NCBI GenBank assembly: GCA_028870355.1 | Contig: JAGWPU010000077.1 | Span: forward strand, 1 to 64,000 | Reading direction: 5' to 3' | DNA length: 64,000 nt | Origin: Gammaproteobacteria bacterium | GTDB lineage: Bacteria; Pseudomonadota; Gammaproteobacteria; Steroidobacterales; Steroidobacteraceae | Shown here: positions 1-8,388 of the stretch, piece by piece | How positions within the stretch are numbered: position 1 is the stretch's first letter | Layout: each line of letters starts with the position of its first letter | Made by a program: the position numbers and the translations under genes | The notes under the pieces: generated by a model | What the model saw: the letters and a program-made list of their open reading frames with translations, nothing else | Databases searched by the model: none | Told to the model about the DNA's origin: nothing

Positions 1-639
<639 letters not shown>

Positions 640-644
640 TGCGT

Positions 645-666
645 CGCGCGGGCGGGTGCCCGCGCG
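645..666 (+). terminator. Hairpin after rpoD, probable terminator
   Basis: A 9-bp perfect GC stem (CGCGCGGGC / GCCCGCGCG) with a GGGT loop begins six bases after the rpoD stop. There is no clear T-run after it, so it could be a weak intrinsic terminator or an mRNA 3'-end stabiliser. Confidence 0.5.
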
Positions 667-710
667 ATCGCTTCCCTGCCCTCCCGACCCGCTCGCGGCG
701 CCGACCACGC

Positions 711-760
711 GGCATCGCGTTCGCGGCATCGCGTTCGCGGCGTCGCGTTCGCGGCGTCGC
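711..760. repeat. Short tandem repeat, 14-bp unit
   Basis: About three and a half copies of a 14-bp unit (ggcatcgcgttcgc, with the fourth base drifting from A to G in later copies) lie in the rpoD/porin intergenic gap. The rest of the 640-903 gap has no convincing gene; bases 783-805 are locally AT-richer and could hold a promoter for the following gene. Confidence 0.75.
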
Positions 761-912
761 ACTCGCGCGACAAGGCGAACATCCTAAGTAGTTATCCGTA
801 TTTGTTCGCGGCACTCGCTTGCGTATCTTGCGCGATGAGAAATTGAAGAAATGGCGCAACCGTCGATCAATCCGGGTCGACCCAGTACGCCATCAGCGAG
901 AGGATGTCAGCG

Positions 913-2340
913 ATGTTGCAAAAACCCCGATTGAGAAAGTTCCTGCCGCACCTCGTGCTGCTCGGCGCGTGTGCGGGCGTCGCCGCCCCGAGCTGGGCGG
1001 TGCCGAGCTTCGCGCGCCAGACCGGTATGGCCTGCGCGGCCTGCCACACGGTGTTCCCGGAGCTCACCCCGTTCGGCCGCGAGTTCAAGCTGAACGGCTA
1101 CGTGCTCGACAACATGAAGCAGATCACCGGGATCACGACCAACGCGCAATCCACGCTCTCGCTGAACGAGATCCCGCCGATCAGCTTCATGCTGCAGGTG
1201 TCGTACACGCACACCGGCTCGCCGCTCCCCGACAGCGCGCTGACCGGTGCGTACGCGAAAAACGGCGACGTGCTGTTCCCGCAGCAGGCGAGCTTCTTCT
1301 ACGCCGGCAAGATCGCCGACAATCTCGGCGCGTTCGTGCAGCTGACCTACGACGGCGTCGGCGGCTCGTTCGGGCTCGACAACACCGACGTGCGCTACGC
1401 GCGCCACGTGGAGCTGCCGTCCTTCGGCAACAAGGACCTGGTGATCGGCGTCACGCTGAACAACAACCCGACGGTGCAGGATCCCTGGAACACCACCCAG
1501 GCCTGGGGATTTCCGTACGCCGGCAGCGCGACCGCGCCCGGACCGGCGGCGTCCACCAAGCTCGATAGCGGCGGGATCGGCCAGTCCGCGGGCGGGCTCG
1601 GCGTCTACGCGTGGTGGAATCACAGCCTGTACGCGGAGGTGACCCTGTACGCCGCGGCGATCCAGGGTGGCGCGCACCCGCTCGACAGCACGCAGGCGGC
1701 GGTGATCCACGGCGTCTCGCCGTACTGGCGCCTCGCGTACGAAGCTCGCTGGGGCCGCAATTCGCTGGAGGTCGGCACCTACGGGATCGACGCCCACATG
1801 CACCCGGGCAGCGGCAACGCACTCGCCGGACCGACCGACGAGTATCTCGACGTCGCCGGCGACGCGCAGTACGAGTACATCGGCGGAGACAACATCTTCA
1901 CGGTGACCTCGACCTACATCCACGAGCGGCAGACGCTCGCGGCGAGCGTGCTGGACGGCTTCGCGGCGAACGACCACAACACCTTGAAGACGTTCAAGCT
2001 GATGGGCGAGTACTACTATCAGCGCATGATCGGCGCGTCGATCGGGTACTTCAACACGACCGGGACGAGCGATGCGGTCCTCTACGCGGCGGCGCCCGTC
2101 GGCGGAAGCGCGGTGAACAGCCCGGACTCGAACGGCGAGGTCTTCGAAGTCAACTACCTTCCGTGGCTGAACACGAAGCTCCAGCTGCAGTACGTCCACT
2201 ACAACAAGTTCAACGGCGGCACGACCAATTACGACATCGGACCCGGACCCTACGATCCCGCCGTGTACGCACCCGGCACCGTCGGCCGCAGCGCGTCCGA
2301 CAACGACACCCTGTACCTGCTCGCCTGGCTGAATTTCTGA
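913..2340 (+). CDS. Cyc2-like outer-membrane porin fused to a monohaem c-type cytochrome domain
   Basis: The start at 913 is preferred over the ATG at 904 because GAGAGG at 898-903 then lies 9 bases upstream. Numbered from the 904 ATG, a signal peptide runs to about residue 32 (SWA|VPS). It is followed by PSFARQTGMACAACHTVFPELTPFG, with the haem site CAACH at 44-48, and then about 400 residues of alternating beta-strand character ending in a terminal Phe, as outer-membrane barrels do. Length (478 aa from 904) and the FARQTGxxCxxCH...FGRxFKLxGY block match the Cyc2 fused cytochrome-porin family, whose studied members pass electrons from Fe(II) across the outer membrane. Many homologues have no proven substrate, so iron oxidation is an inference. 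The dihaem cytochrome directly downstream is a plausible periplasmic acceptor. Confidence 0.8.
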   Translation: MLQKPRLRKFLPHLVLLGACAGVAAPSWAVPSFARQTGMACAACHTVFPELTPFGREFKLNGYVLDNMKQITGITTNAQSTLSLNEIPPISFMLQVSYTHTGSPLPDSALTGAYAKNGDVLFPQQASFFYAGKIADNLGAFVQLTYDGVGGSFGLDNTDVRYARHVELPSFGNKDLVIGVTLNNNPTVQDPWNTTQAWGFPYAGSATAPGPAASTKLDSGGIGQSAGGLGVYAWWNHSLYAEVTLYAAAIQGGAHPLDSTQAAVIHGVSPYWRLAYEARWGRNSLEVGTYGIDAHMHPGSGNALAGPTDEYLDVAGDAQYEYIGGDNIFTVTSTYIHERQTLAASVLDGFAANDHNTLKTFKLMGEYYYQRMIGASIGYFNTTGTSDAVLYAAAPVGGSAVNSPDSNGEVFEVNYLPWLNTKLQLQYVHYNKFNGGTTNYDIGPGPYDPAVYAPGTVGRSASDNDTLYLLAWLNF

Positions 2341-2377
2341 CGCGGCGTGCCCAAACGAAAGGCGGAGTGAACGAGTT

Positions 2378-3001
2378 ATGAAGCGAAGAACCCTGTTGAC
2401 ACTGACTCTCGGCGCATGCGTCGGCCTCGGAGGGCTCGCGCAGGCGCAGAACCTCGCGAACGCGCAGGACAAGGCCCAGCTCAAGGCGACGATCGACAAT
2501 TGCTCGGTCTGTCACGGCATCGACGGCCGCAGCGTGTCGCCGACGTTCCCGAACCTGGCGGCACAGCAGCCGGTGTACATCGAGAACCAGCTGAAGGCGT
2601 TCAAGGATCACACGCGCGGCGACCCGAACGCGCAGGCGTTCATGTGGGGCATGGCGTCGGGGCTCAGCGACCAGATGATCACCCAGGTCGCCGAGTACTT
2701 CGCGTCGCAGCCGCCACCGTCGCCGGAGAAGGGCGATCCGAAGCTGATCGCGGAAGGACACCACATCTTCACGCACGGCATCCCGGCGGAAGGGGTCCCG
2801 GCGTGCGCGAGCTGCCACGGGCCCGACGCCGCAGGCCGGGGGATGTTCCCGCGGCTCGCCGGTCAGCACCAGGAATACCTGCTGAAGCAGCTGCTCGTGA
2901 TCCAGACCGCTTTGCGTAACGCCCCGGTGATGCACGGGGTGATCAAGGATCTGTCCCGGCAGCAGATGGACGCAGTCACGACTTATCTGGCGTCGCTCTA
3001 A
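2378..3001 (+). CDS. Dihaem cytochrome c (c4-like), periplasmic
   Basis: The 207-residue protein has a signal peptide (residues 1-23, cleaved near AQA|QN). Two c-type haem sites follow, CSVCH at 42-46 and CASCH at 143-147, each in a roughly 80-residue lobe. Candidate axial methionines lie in AFMWGMASGLSD and APVMHGVIKDLS. The layout is that of cytochrome c4, a two-domain electron shuttle that usually feeds terminal oxidases. It lies 37 bp after the porin-cytochrome on the same strand and before a shared terminator, so the two are probably co-transcribed and act in one electron-transfer path. A promoter within the 37-bp gap is not apparent. Confidence 0.88.
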   Translation: MKRRTLLTLTLGACVGLGGLAQAQNLANAQDKAQLKATIDNCSVCHGIDGRSVSPTFPNLAAQQPVYIENQLKAFKDHTRGDPNAQAFMWGMASGLSDQMITQVAEYFASQPPPSPEKGDPKLIAEGHHIFTHGIPAEGVPACASCHGPDAAGRGMFPRLAGQHQEYLLKQLLVIQTALRNAPVMHGVIKDLSRQQMDAVTTYLASL

Positions 3002-3017
3002 CCCCCTGGGAAACGCC

Positions 3018-3052
3018 GCCCGCCGGTCGGAAACGATCGGCGGGCTTTTTTT
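3018..3052 (+). terminator. Strong intrinsic terminator of the cytochrome operon
   Basis: A 12-bp stem (GCCCGCCGGTCG / CGATCGGCGGGC, one G-T wobble) closes a GAAA tetraloop and is followed by seven Ts. It starts 17 bases after the cytochrome stop. The 3053-3264 stretch before the next gene shows no further convincing feature. Confidence 0.93.
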
Positions 3053-3264
3053 CGCCCGTTCTCCCGGTTCAGCGGCGGTCGTCGACGCCGGCCGCCGGTC
3101 GATCGGTCGCGCCGGCGCGGGCTTGGCGCATCGGGACAAGCCGACGACGCAAAATGATCAGCCAGCCCACCCCGACCTTGACCATACTCCCTCCTTTGGG
3201 GGCGAACGCGGCTCGAAGCGAGCCGCGTGGCCGGACGCTCCCCCGGCGGACACGGAGATACACG

Positions 3265-4833
3265 ATGCATGACCAGACCACCGAATCCTCCCGAGCCCGG
3301 CGCCCGAGCGGACGCGACGCCAAGCGGGCGGCCCGCGCGGCGCGCGCCGGCGCCACAGTGCCTTACATCACCCGGCGCATCCCCTACTACGAGGTGCTCG
3401 ACGAGCAAGCGCTCGCAACGCTCGAGCACAACGCCGATACGATTCTCGAGGAAGTCGGCATCGACTATCGCGACGACCCGGAGGCGCTCGAGATCTGGAA
3501 GGCGGCCGGCGCGGATGTGCGCGGCGAACGGGTGCACTGCCCGCGCGGCATGTGCCGCACCCTGATCCAGAAGACCGCGCCGCGGGAGTTCACGCAGCAC
3601 GCACGCAATCCCGCGCGCAGCGTCCGCATCGGCGGCAAGAACACCGTGTTCGCACCGGCCTACGGTCCGCCGTTCGTGCGCAGCCTCGACGAAGGCCGGC
3701 GCTACGCGCGAATCGAGGACTTCCGCAATTTCGTGAAGCTCGCGTACCTCGCGAATTCGCTGCACCACTCGGGCGGCACCATCTGCGAGCCGGTCGATCT
3801 GCCGGTGAACAAGCGCCATCTCGACATGGTGTACAGCCACCTCAAATACAGCGACAAGCCGTTCATGGGCTCGGTGACCGCGCCGGAGCGCGCGGCCGAC
3901 TCGGTCGCACTCGCGGACATCGCGTTCGGCGACGATCGGATCGATCCCGAGACGGGGCGCCCGAAGACCACGATCATCAATCTGATCAACGTGAACTCGC
4001 CGATGACCTACGACGCAACGATGCTCGGCGCCGCGAAGGTCTACGCGCGCGCGAACCAGGCGACGATCATCACCCCGTTCATCCTCGCCGGCGCGATGTC
4101 TCCGGTCACCGTCGGCGGCACGGTCGCGCAGACGCTCGCCGAGGCCTTGTCCGGCATGGCGTTCGTGCAGCTCGTGAATCCGGGCGCCCCGATCGTTCTC
4201 GGCAGCTTCGCCTCCTCGATCTCGATGCAGTCGGGCGCGCCGACGTTCGGCACGCCCGAGCCCGCGCTGGTGCTCTACGCGATGGCGGCGCTCGCGCGGC
4301 GGCTCGGCGTGCCGTTCCGCTCCGGCGGGAGCCTGTGCGCGTCGAAGATTCCGGACGCGCAGGCCGCGTTCGAGTCCGCGAACACCCTGCTGCCCACCTG
4401 TCTCGCGGGTGTGAATTTCGTGCTGCACACCGCCGGCTGGCTCGAGGGCGGGCTCGCGATGGGTTACGAGAAGTTCGTGATGGATGCCGACCAGGCCGGC
4501 ATGATGCACACCCTGCTCGCGGGCATCGATCTCAGCCCGAACGGACAGGCGCTCGAGGCGATCCGCGAGGTCGGCCCCGGCAAGCACTTCCTCGGTTGCA
4601 ACCACACGCAGGCGAACTTCGAGACCGCGTTCTACCGCTCGCCGCTCGCCGACAACAACAGCTACGAGCAGTGGGAGGCCGAGGGCGCGAGCGACATGGC
4701 GAAGCGAGCGAACGCGTTGTGGAAGAAGCAGCTCGCCGAGTACGTGCCGCCGCCGCTCGACCCGGCGACCGACGAGGCGATGCTCGAGTACATCGCGAAG
4801 CGCAAGGCGGCGTTCCCCGACTCCAACGTCTGA
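3265..4833 (+). CDS. MttB-superfamily methylamine/betaine:corrinoid methyltransferase (non-pyrrolysine)
   Basis: The product is 522 residues from the ATG at 3265, with a GGAG-type ribosome site about 9 bases upstream; an upstream in-frame ATG at 3154 has no such support. The protein has the MttB/COG5598 fold signatures, for example LEEVGIDYRDDPEALEIWKAAGADV near the N-terminus, the NVNSPMTYDATMLGAA and PFILAGAMSPVTVGGTVAQ blocks, and a FLGCNHTQANFE tail motif. There is no in-frame TAG, so it lacks the pyrrolysine of archaeal MttB and belongs with the MtgB/MtcB-like quaternary-amine demethylases. It should move a methyl group from a quaternary amine to the cobalt of the corrinoid protein encoded at 10913-11623. 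The actual amine (glycine betaine, proline betaine, carnitine and so on) cannot be told from sequence. It faces the rest of the module on the opposite strand. Confidence 0.9.
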   Translation: MHDQTTESSRARRPSGRDAKRAARAARAGATVPYITRRIPYYEVLDEQALATLEHNADTILEEVGIDYRDDPEALEIWKAAGADVRGERVHCPRGMCRTLIQKTAPREFTQHARNPARSVRIGGKNTVFAPAYGPPFVRSLDEGRRYARIEDFRNFVKLAYLANSLHHSGGTICEPVDLPVNKRHLDMVYSHLKYSDKPFMGSVTAPERAADSVALADIAFGDDRIDPETGRPKTTIINLINVNSPMTYDATMLGAAKVYARANQATIITPFILAGAMSPVTVGGTVAQTLAEALSGMAFVQLVNPGAPIVLGSFASSISMQSGAPTFGTPEPALVLYAMAALARRLGVPFRSGGSLCASKIPDAQAAFESANTLLPTCLAGVNFVLHTAGWLEGGLAMGYEKFVMDADQAGMMHTLLAGIDLSPNGQALEAIREVGPGKHFLGCNHTQANFETAFYRSPLADNNSYEQWEAEGASDMAKRANALWKKQLAEYVPPPLDPATDEAMLEYIAKRKAAFPDSNV

Positions 4834-4858
4834 GCGCGGGTCCGGCCGGCGGCAGCTC

Positions 4859-5212
4859 TCAAGAGCGGCGACGCTCCGGAGCGTCGCCGCTCGGGCTCAG
4901 CCCCGGGGCGGTCGTGGCGACGAGGTCGCGCAGCGCTCCGAGGATGCGCGCGTGCTCGGCGAGCGTGAGTCCGCCGCGCTGCGCTTCATAATGGGCGAGC
5001 GCGGCGCCCGCGTCGGGGAAGTGCCGGGCGTGCTTCAGATCCCGGGTGAATTTCTGCCAGGACGCTTCGAATTCCCCGAGCGAGGCGACCGGAGGCCAGG
5101 TCGCGAGGTACTGGCCGCTCTCACCGACGCTGCGCACCCTGCGCACGAATTCCTCGCGCGTCGTGCGCAGCACTTCGACCGGCTTCATGTGTGCGACCAG
5201 CACGACGATCAT
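4859..5212 (-). CDS. Small conserved-looking hypothetical protein at the end of the corrinoid operon
   Basis: The 117-residue product starts at ATG 5212, chosen because GGGAGGG stands 5 bases upstream; a longer in-frame start at 5275 lacks one. The protein begins MIVVLVAHMKPVEVLRTTRE and is rich in charged helix-forming residues (for example TREEFVRRVRS and EASWQKFTRDLKHAR). It has no signal peptide, membrane segment or cysteine motif that I recognise. It lies 166 bp downstream of the activator gene on the same strand, so it may be the last gene of the C1 operon or separately transcribed. Function unknown; reality of the gene rests on the ribosome site and codon texture. Confidence 0.55.
   Translation of the reverse strand: MIVVLVAHMKPVEVLRTTREEFVRRVRSVGESGQYLATWPPVASLGEFEASWQKFTRDLKHARHFPDAGAALAHYEAQRGGLTLAEHARILGALRDLVATTAPGLSPSGDAPERRRS
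4863..4892. repeat. 30-bp perfect palindrome at the 3' end of the methyltransferase gene
   Basis: GAGCGGCGACGCTCC is followed immediately by its exact reverse complement with no spacer. It lies 30 bases after the mttB-like stop and inside the last codons of the opposite-strand small gene. It could act as a bidirectional terminator hairpin, although neither side has a T-run, or as a protein-binding palindrome. Confidence 0.85.
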
Positions 5213-5378
5213 CGCAGCCCTCCCGGAAAATGAAGGCGATGGCAACCCGCCAAGTCCCTTTATGCGGGCCGCCACCGCCAGTTCGTCGAGCGACCGCTGC
5301 GGCTCGCGTGATTCTGTGACAAAAAAATAGCACGGAATCGGCAGCGAACGCCATCCCGCCGAGTGCGCAGGCGAGGCT

Positions 5379-7400
5379 TCAGGGGGTCGTTCGGTCGTCG
5401 CGCCGCGACCGTCGACCGCGGCTCTGCGCGGCGGGCGCGGCCTCTTTCGGCGCGGGCAACTCGACGACCGCGCGCAGATTCCGGTAGGCGGCGGTCTTGT
5501 GCGGGAGCGCCATCGCCTCGACGAAGTGCTGCTGGAACCGCGGCTCGATCGCCGTCTCCATCTTCTCGATCCGCCGGACCAGGGTCTCGATCACGCCGCG
5601 CGAGCTCTGATCGAGCAGGGCGATCCGCGCACCGGTACCCGCCGCATTGCCGGCGGAGCTCACCTGCTTCAGGTCGCAGTCCGGGATCATCCCGAGGATC
5701 ATCGCGTACTTCACGTCGATGTGGCTGCCGAAGGCGCCCGCGAGCCGGATCCGATCGACATGATCGATACCGAGCCGCTCCATCAGCAGCGCGATGCCGG
5801 CGTAGAGCGCGGCCTTCGCGAGCTGGATCGCCCGAACGTCGTTCTGCGTGATCTTGAGCTCGAGCGCGCCCTGGTGCAGCACGTACGCGAAGGTCCGGCC
5901 ATTCGCGACGATGCGCGGCGACCGGTCCGCGAGACGGCCATCGACCACCCCGTCCTGGTTGATGATCCCCGCGAGGTACATCTCCGCGATCGCCTCGATG
6001 ATCCCGGACCCGCAGACGCCCGTGACCCCGGTCGCTTCGGCGGCGGCGGCGAAACCGGGCTGGTCGGACCATAGATCGGTACCGATGATCTTGAAGCGCG
6101 GCTCGAGCGTCTGCGGATCGATGCGGATTCGCTCGATCGCGCCCGGCGCCGCACGCTGGCCGCAACTGATCTGGGCGCCCTCGAACGCCGGGCCGGTCGG
6201 ACTGGAGCACGCGACCAGGCGATCACGATTGCCGAGGACGATTTCGGCGTTGGTGCCGACGTCGACCAGCAGCGTCATCTCCTCGCCGAGATCGGGCCGC
6301 TCGGCGAGCACCATCCCGGCGGCATCGGCACCGACGTGACCGGCGATGCACGGCAGCACGTAGATCCGCGCGTTGCGGTTCACCTTCAGGTCGATTTCGC
6401 TCGCCCACATCGTGGTCGACATGTCCGTCGCGAGCGCGAACGGTGCGCCGCCGAGCTCGACGGGGTCGATCCCGAGCAACAGGTGATGCATGATCGGATT
6501 GCCGACGAACGTCGCCTCGAGAATGTCCTCGGGCGAGAGTCCCACGCTCTTCGTCACGTCGGCGGCGAGCGCCGACAGCGCCTCGCGGACCGCCGCGGTC
6601 ATCTGCGCCGCACCGCCCGGATTCATCATCGAATAGGACACGCGGCTCATCAGATCCTCGCCGAAGCGGATCTGCGGATTCATCACGCCGGCGCTCGCGA
6701 CGACATCGCCGGTCTGCAGGTCGCACAGATGCGCCGCGATCGTCGTCGAGCCGACGTCGACCGCGAGGCCATAGGCCTTTTCGTGCAGGCCAGGCCACAC
6801 GCCGAGGATCCGGGTGCCCGCGTGGACGGCGACCGTCACGGCCCAGCCGCCCGCCCGCAGCGCGGGCTGCACCGCCTGCAGGACCCGCAGATCCGAGGAC
6901 AGGTCGCGCAGCCCCCATTCCTTCTCGAGCGCGTCGTACAGCCGGCGCAGGTCGCCGGACGGATCGTGCATGTCCGGCTCGCGCACCTGCACGTAGTGCA
7001 GGCGCACGACCGGATCGAGCTCGATCGAGCGCACCTCGGCCTCCTTGCGGACGACCTGCCGATGCACCTGGCTGCTCGCCGGCACGTCGATCACGACGTC
7101 GGCCTCGATCCTCGCCGAACACGACAGGCGCCGTCCTTCGGCGAGCGACATGCGCTTCGCGTAGCGCCGCTCCGGTTCGCTGAACGGCGTCAGGCTCTCT
7201 TGCGAGGAGGTGATGCCGTGCTTCGCGAATTCGCCTTCGGCCACGAGCACCTGACAGCGGCCGCAGAGTCCGCGGCCGCCGCACACCGAATCGATGTCCA
7301 CGCCGAGGGCTCGCGCCGCCTGCAGCACCGGGGTGCCGATCGGGAAACGGCCCCGCTTGCCCGAGGGCATGAAGACGATCAGCGGATCCGGCGTGGTCAT
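5379..7400 (-). CDS. Reductive activator of corrinoid protein (RACo/RamA-type, 2Fe-2S ferredoxin plus ASKHA ATPase)
   Basis: 673 residues from ATG 7400. The N-terminal plant-type ferredoxin domain has cluster cysteines at 40, 46, 49 and 94 (CGGRGLCGRC and RLSCSAR). A linker leads into an ASKHA-type ATPase (DUF4445), with phosphate-binding motifs AVDVGSTTIAAHL, LLVDVGTNAEIVL and GVCGSGIIEAI. Proteins of this kind use ATP and an electron from the Fe-S cluster to return accidentally oxidised Co(II) corrinoid to the active Co(I) state. Its partner here should be the corrinoid protein at 10913-11623. It lies 16 bp downstream of the methyl-H4folate methyltransferase gene in the same operon. The C-terminal ~25 residues are Arg/Ala-rich and probably disordered. 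Confidence 0.93.
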   Translation of the reverse strand: MTTPDPLIVFMPSGKRGRFPIGTPVLQAARALGVDIDSVCGGRGLCGRCQVLVAEGEFAKHGITSSQESLTPFSEPERRYAKRMSLAEGRRLSCSARIEADVVIDVPASSQVHRQVVRKEAEVRSIELDPVVRLHYVQVREPDMHDPSGDLRRLYDALEKEWGLRDLSSDLRVLQAVQPALRAGGWAVTVAVHAGTRILGVWPGLHEKAYGLAVDVGSTTIAAHLCDLQTGDVVASAGVMNPQIRFGEDLMSRVSYSMMNPGGAAQMTAAVREALSALAADVTKSVGLSPEDILEATFVGNPIMHHLLLGIDPVELGGAPFALATDMSTTMWASEIDLKVNRNARIYVLPCIAGHVGADAAGMVLAERPDLGEEMTLLVDVGTNAEIVLGNRDRLVACSSPTGPAFEGAQISCGQRAAPGAIERIRIDPQTLEPRFKIIGTDLWSDQPGFAAAAEATGVTGVCGSGIIEAIAEMYLAGIINQDGVVDGRLADRSPRIVANGRTFAYVLHQGALELKITQNDVRAIQLAKAALYAGIALLMERLGIDHVDRIRLAGAFGSHIDVKYAMILGMIPDCDLKQVSSAGNAAGTGARIALLDQSSRGVIETLVRRIEKMETAIEPRFQQHFVEAMALPHKTAAYRNLRAVVELPAPKEAAPAAQSRGRRSRRDDRTTP

Positions 7401-7416
7401 GCGATGTCGTTCCGGT

Positions 7417-8337
7417 TCAGGCCGACGGGCGGCGCCGCAGCCCACCCTCGCGGCGGCCACGGGCCGCGCCCTCGCCCGCCGCGCCCGGCGGCGGCACTTC
7501 GCGGTACTTGCGGATCCAGCGCGCGCAGTCCGGATCGTGGCCCATCATCACGTCGGCCCCCATGCACGCGCGCACGACGTCCGCGTGCAGCGGATTCGCG
7601 ATTGCCGAGGTCATCCCGGCGCCGATCGCCATCGTGAGGAACGCGCTGTTGATCCCGTCGCGATTCGGGAGGCCGAAGCTCACGTTCGACGCGCCGCAGG
7701 AGGTGTTGACCTTGAGCTCGGTCCGAAGCCGATGCACCAGCCGCAGCACCTGCACGCCGGCGGAATTGATCGCACCGATCGGCATCACGAGCGGATCGAC
7801 GACGACGTCGCTCGCGGGAATCCCATGATCCATCGCGCGCTCGACGATCTTCTTCGCCACCGCGAAACGCACGTCCGGATCCTCGGAGATCCCGGTCTCG
7901 TCGTTCGAGATCGCGATCACCGCGGCCCCGTATTTCTTCACCAGGGGCAACACGGCTTCGAGCCGCTCTTCTTCGCCGGTCACCGAATTCACGAGCGCCT
8001 TGCCCTGGTAGACCTTCAGACCCGCTTCGAGCGCCGCGACGATCGAGGAATCGATCGACAGCGGAACGTCGGTGATCGACTGGACGAGCTTGACCGCCTT
8101 CGCGAGGATCGCCGGCTCGTCGGCGAGCGGGATCCCGGCGTTGACGTCGAGCATGTGCGCACCCGCCTCGACCTGGGCGCGCGCGTCGGCCTCCACGCGG
8201 CTGAAGTCGCCGGCCGCCATCTCCGCGGCGAGGATCTTGCGTCCCGTCGGGTTGATCCGCTCGCCGATGATCACGAACGGGCGTTCGAAGCCGATCACCA
8301 CTTCCTTGGTCGCGGAACTCACTACGGTATCTGTCAT
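7417..8337 (-). CDS. Methyltetrahydrofolate:corrinoid methyltransferase (MtgA/AcsE/MtrH-like, pterin-binding TIM barrel)
   Basis: 306 residues forming a pterin-binding TIM barrel like AcsE and the MetH folate domain. Motifs include FVIIGERINPTGRK at the N-terminus, HMLDVNAGIP, VPLSIDSS, VNSVTGEEE, AAVIAISNDETGI and NTSCGASNVSFGLPNR. It should take the methyl group from the methylated corrinoid protein and pass it to tetrahydrofolate, giving 5-methyl-H4folate. The last ~25 residues (Gly/Arg-rich) are outside the family core. An AGGATGA ribosome site precedes the start. Neighbouring MetF/MetV-like genes would then oxidise the product. Confidence 0.92.
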   Translation of the reverse strand: MTDTVVSSATKEVVIGFERPFVIIGERINPTGRKILAAEMAAGDFSRVEADARAQVEAGAHMLDVNAGIPLADEPAILAKAVKLVQSITDVPLSIDSSIVAALEAGLKVYQGKALVNSVTGEEERLEAVLPLVKKYGAAVIAISNDETGISEDPDVRFAVAKKIVERAMDHGIPASDVVVDPLVMPIGAINSAGVQVLRLVHRLRTELKVNTSCGASNVSFGLPNRDGINSAFLTMAIGAGMTSAIANPLHADVVRACMGADVMMGHDPDCARWIRKYREVPPPGAAGEGAARGRREGGLRRRPSA

Positions 8338-8388
8338 GGGGTCATCCTGTGGAGTGTCGTAGGGTCTCGGACCTGCGGTCCGGGATTC

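Noticed and set aside
907-2499. A 530-codon minus-strand frame opposite the porin-cytochrome gene
   Set aside because: Arg/Val-rich composition of a GC shadow; the + strand gene has a signal peptide and haem motif.
3265-4833. Possible pyrrolysine-containing MttB
   Set aside because: No in-frame TAG occurs in the gene, and no pyl genes are in the window, so it is the non-pyrrolysine type.
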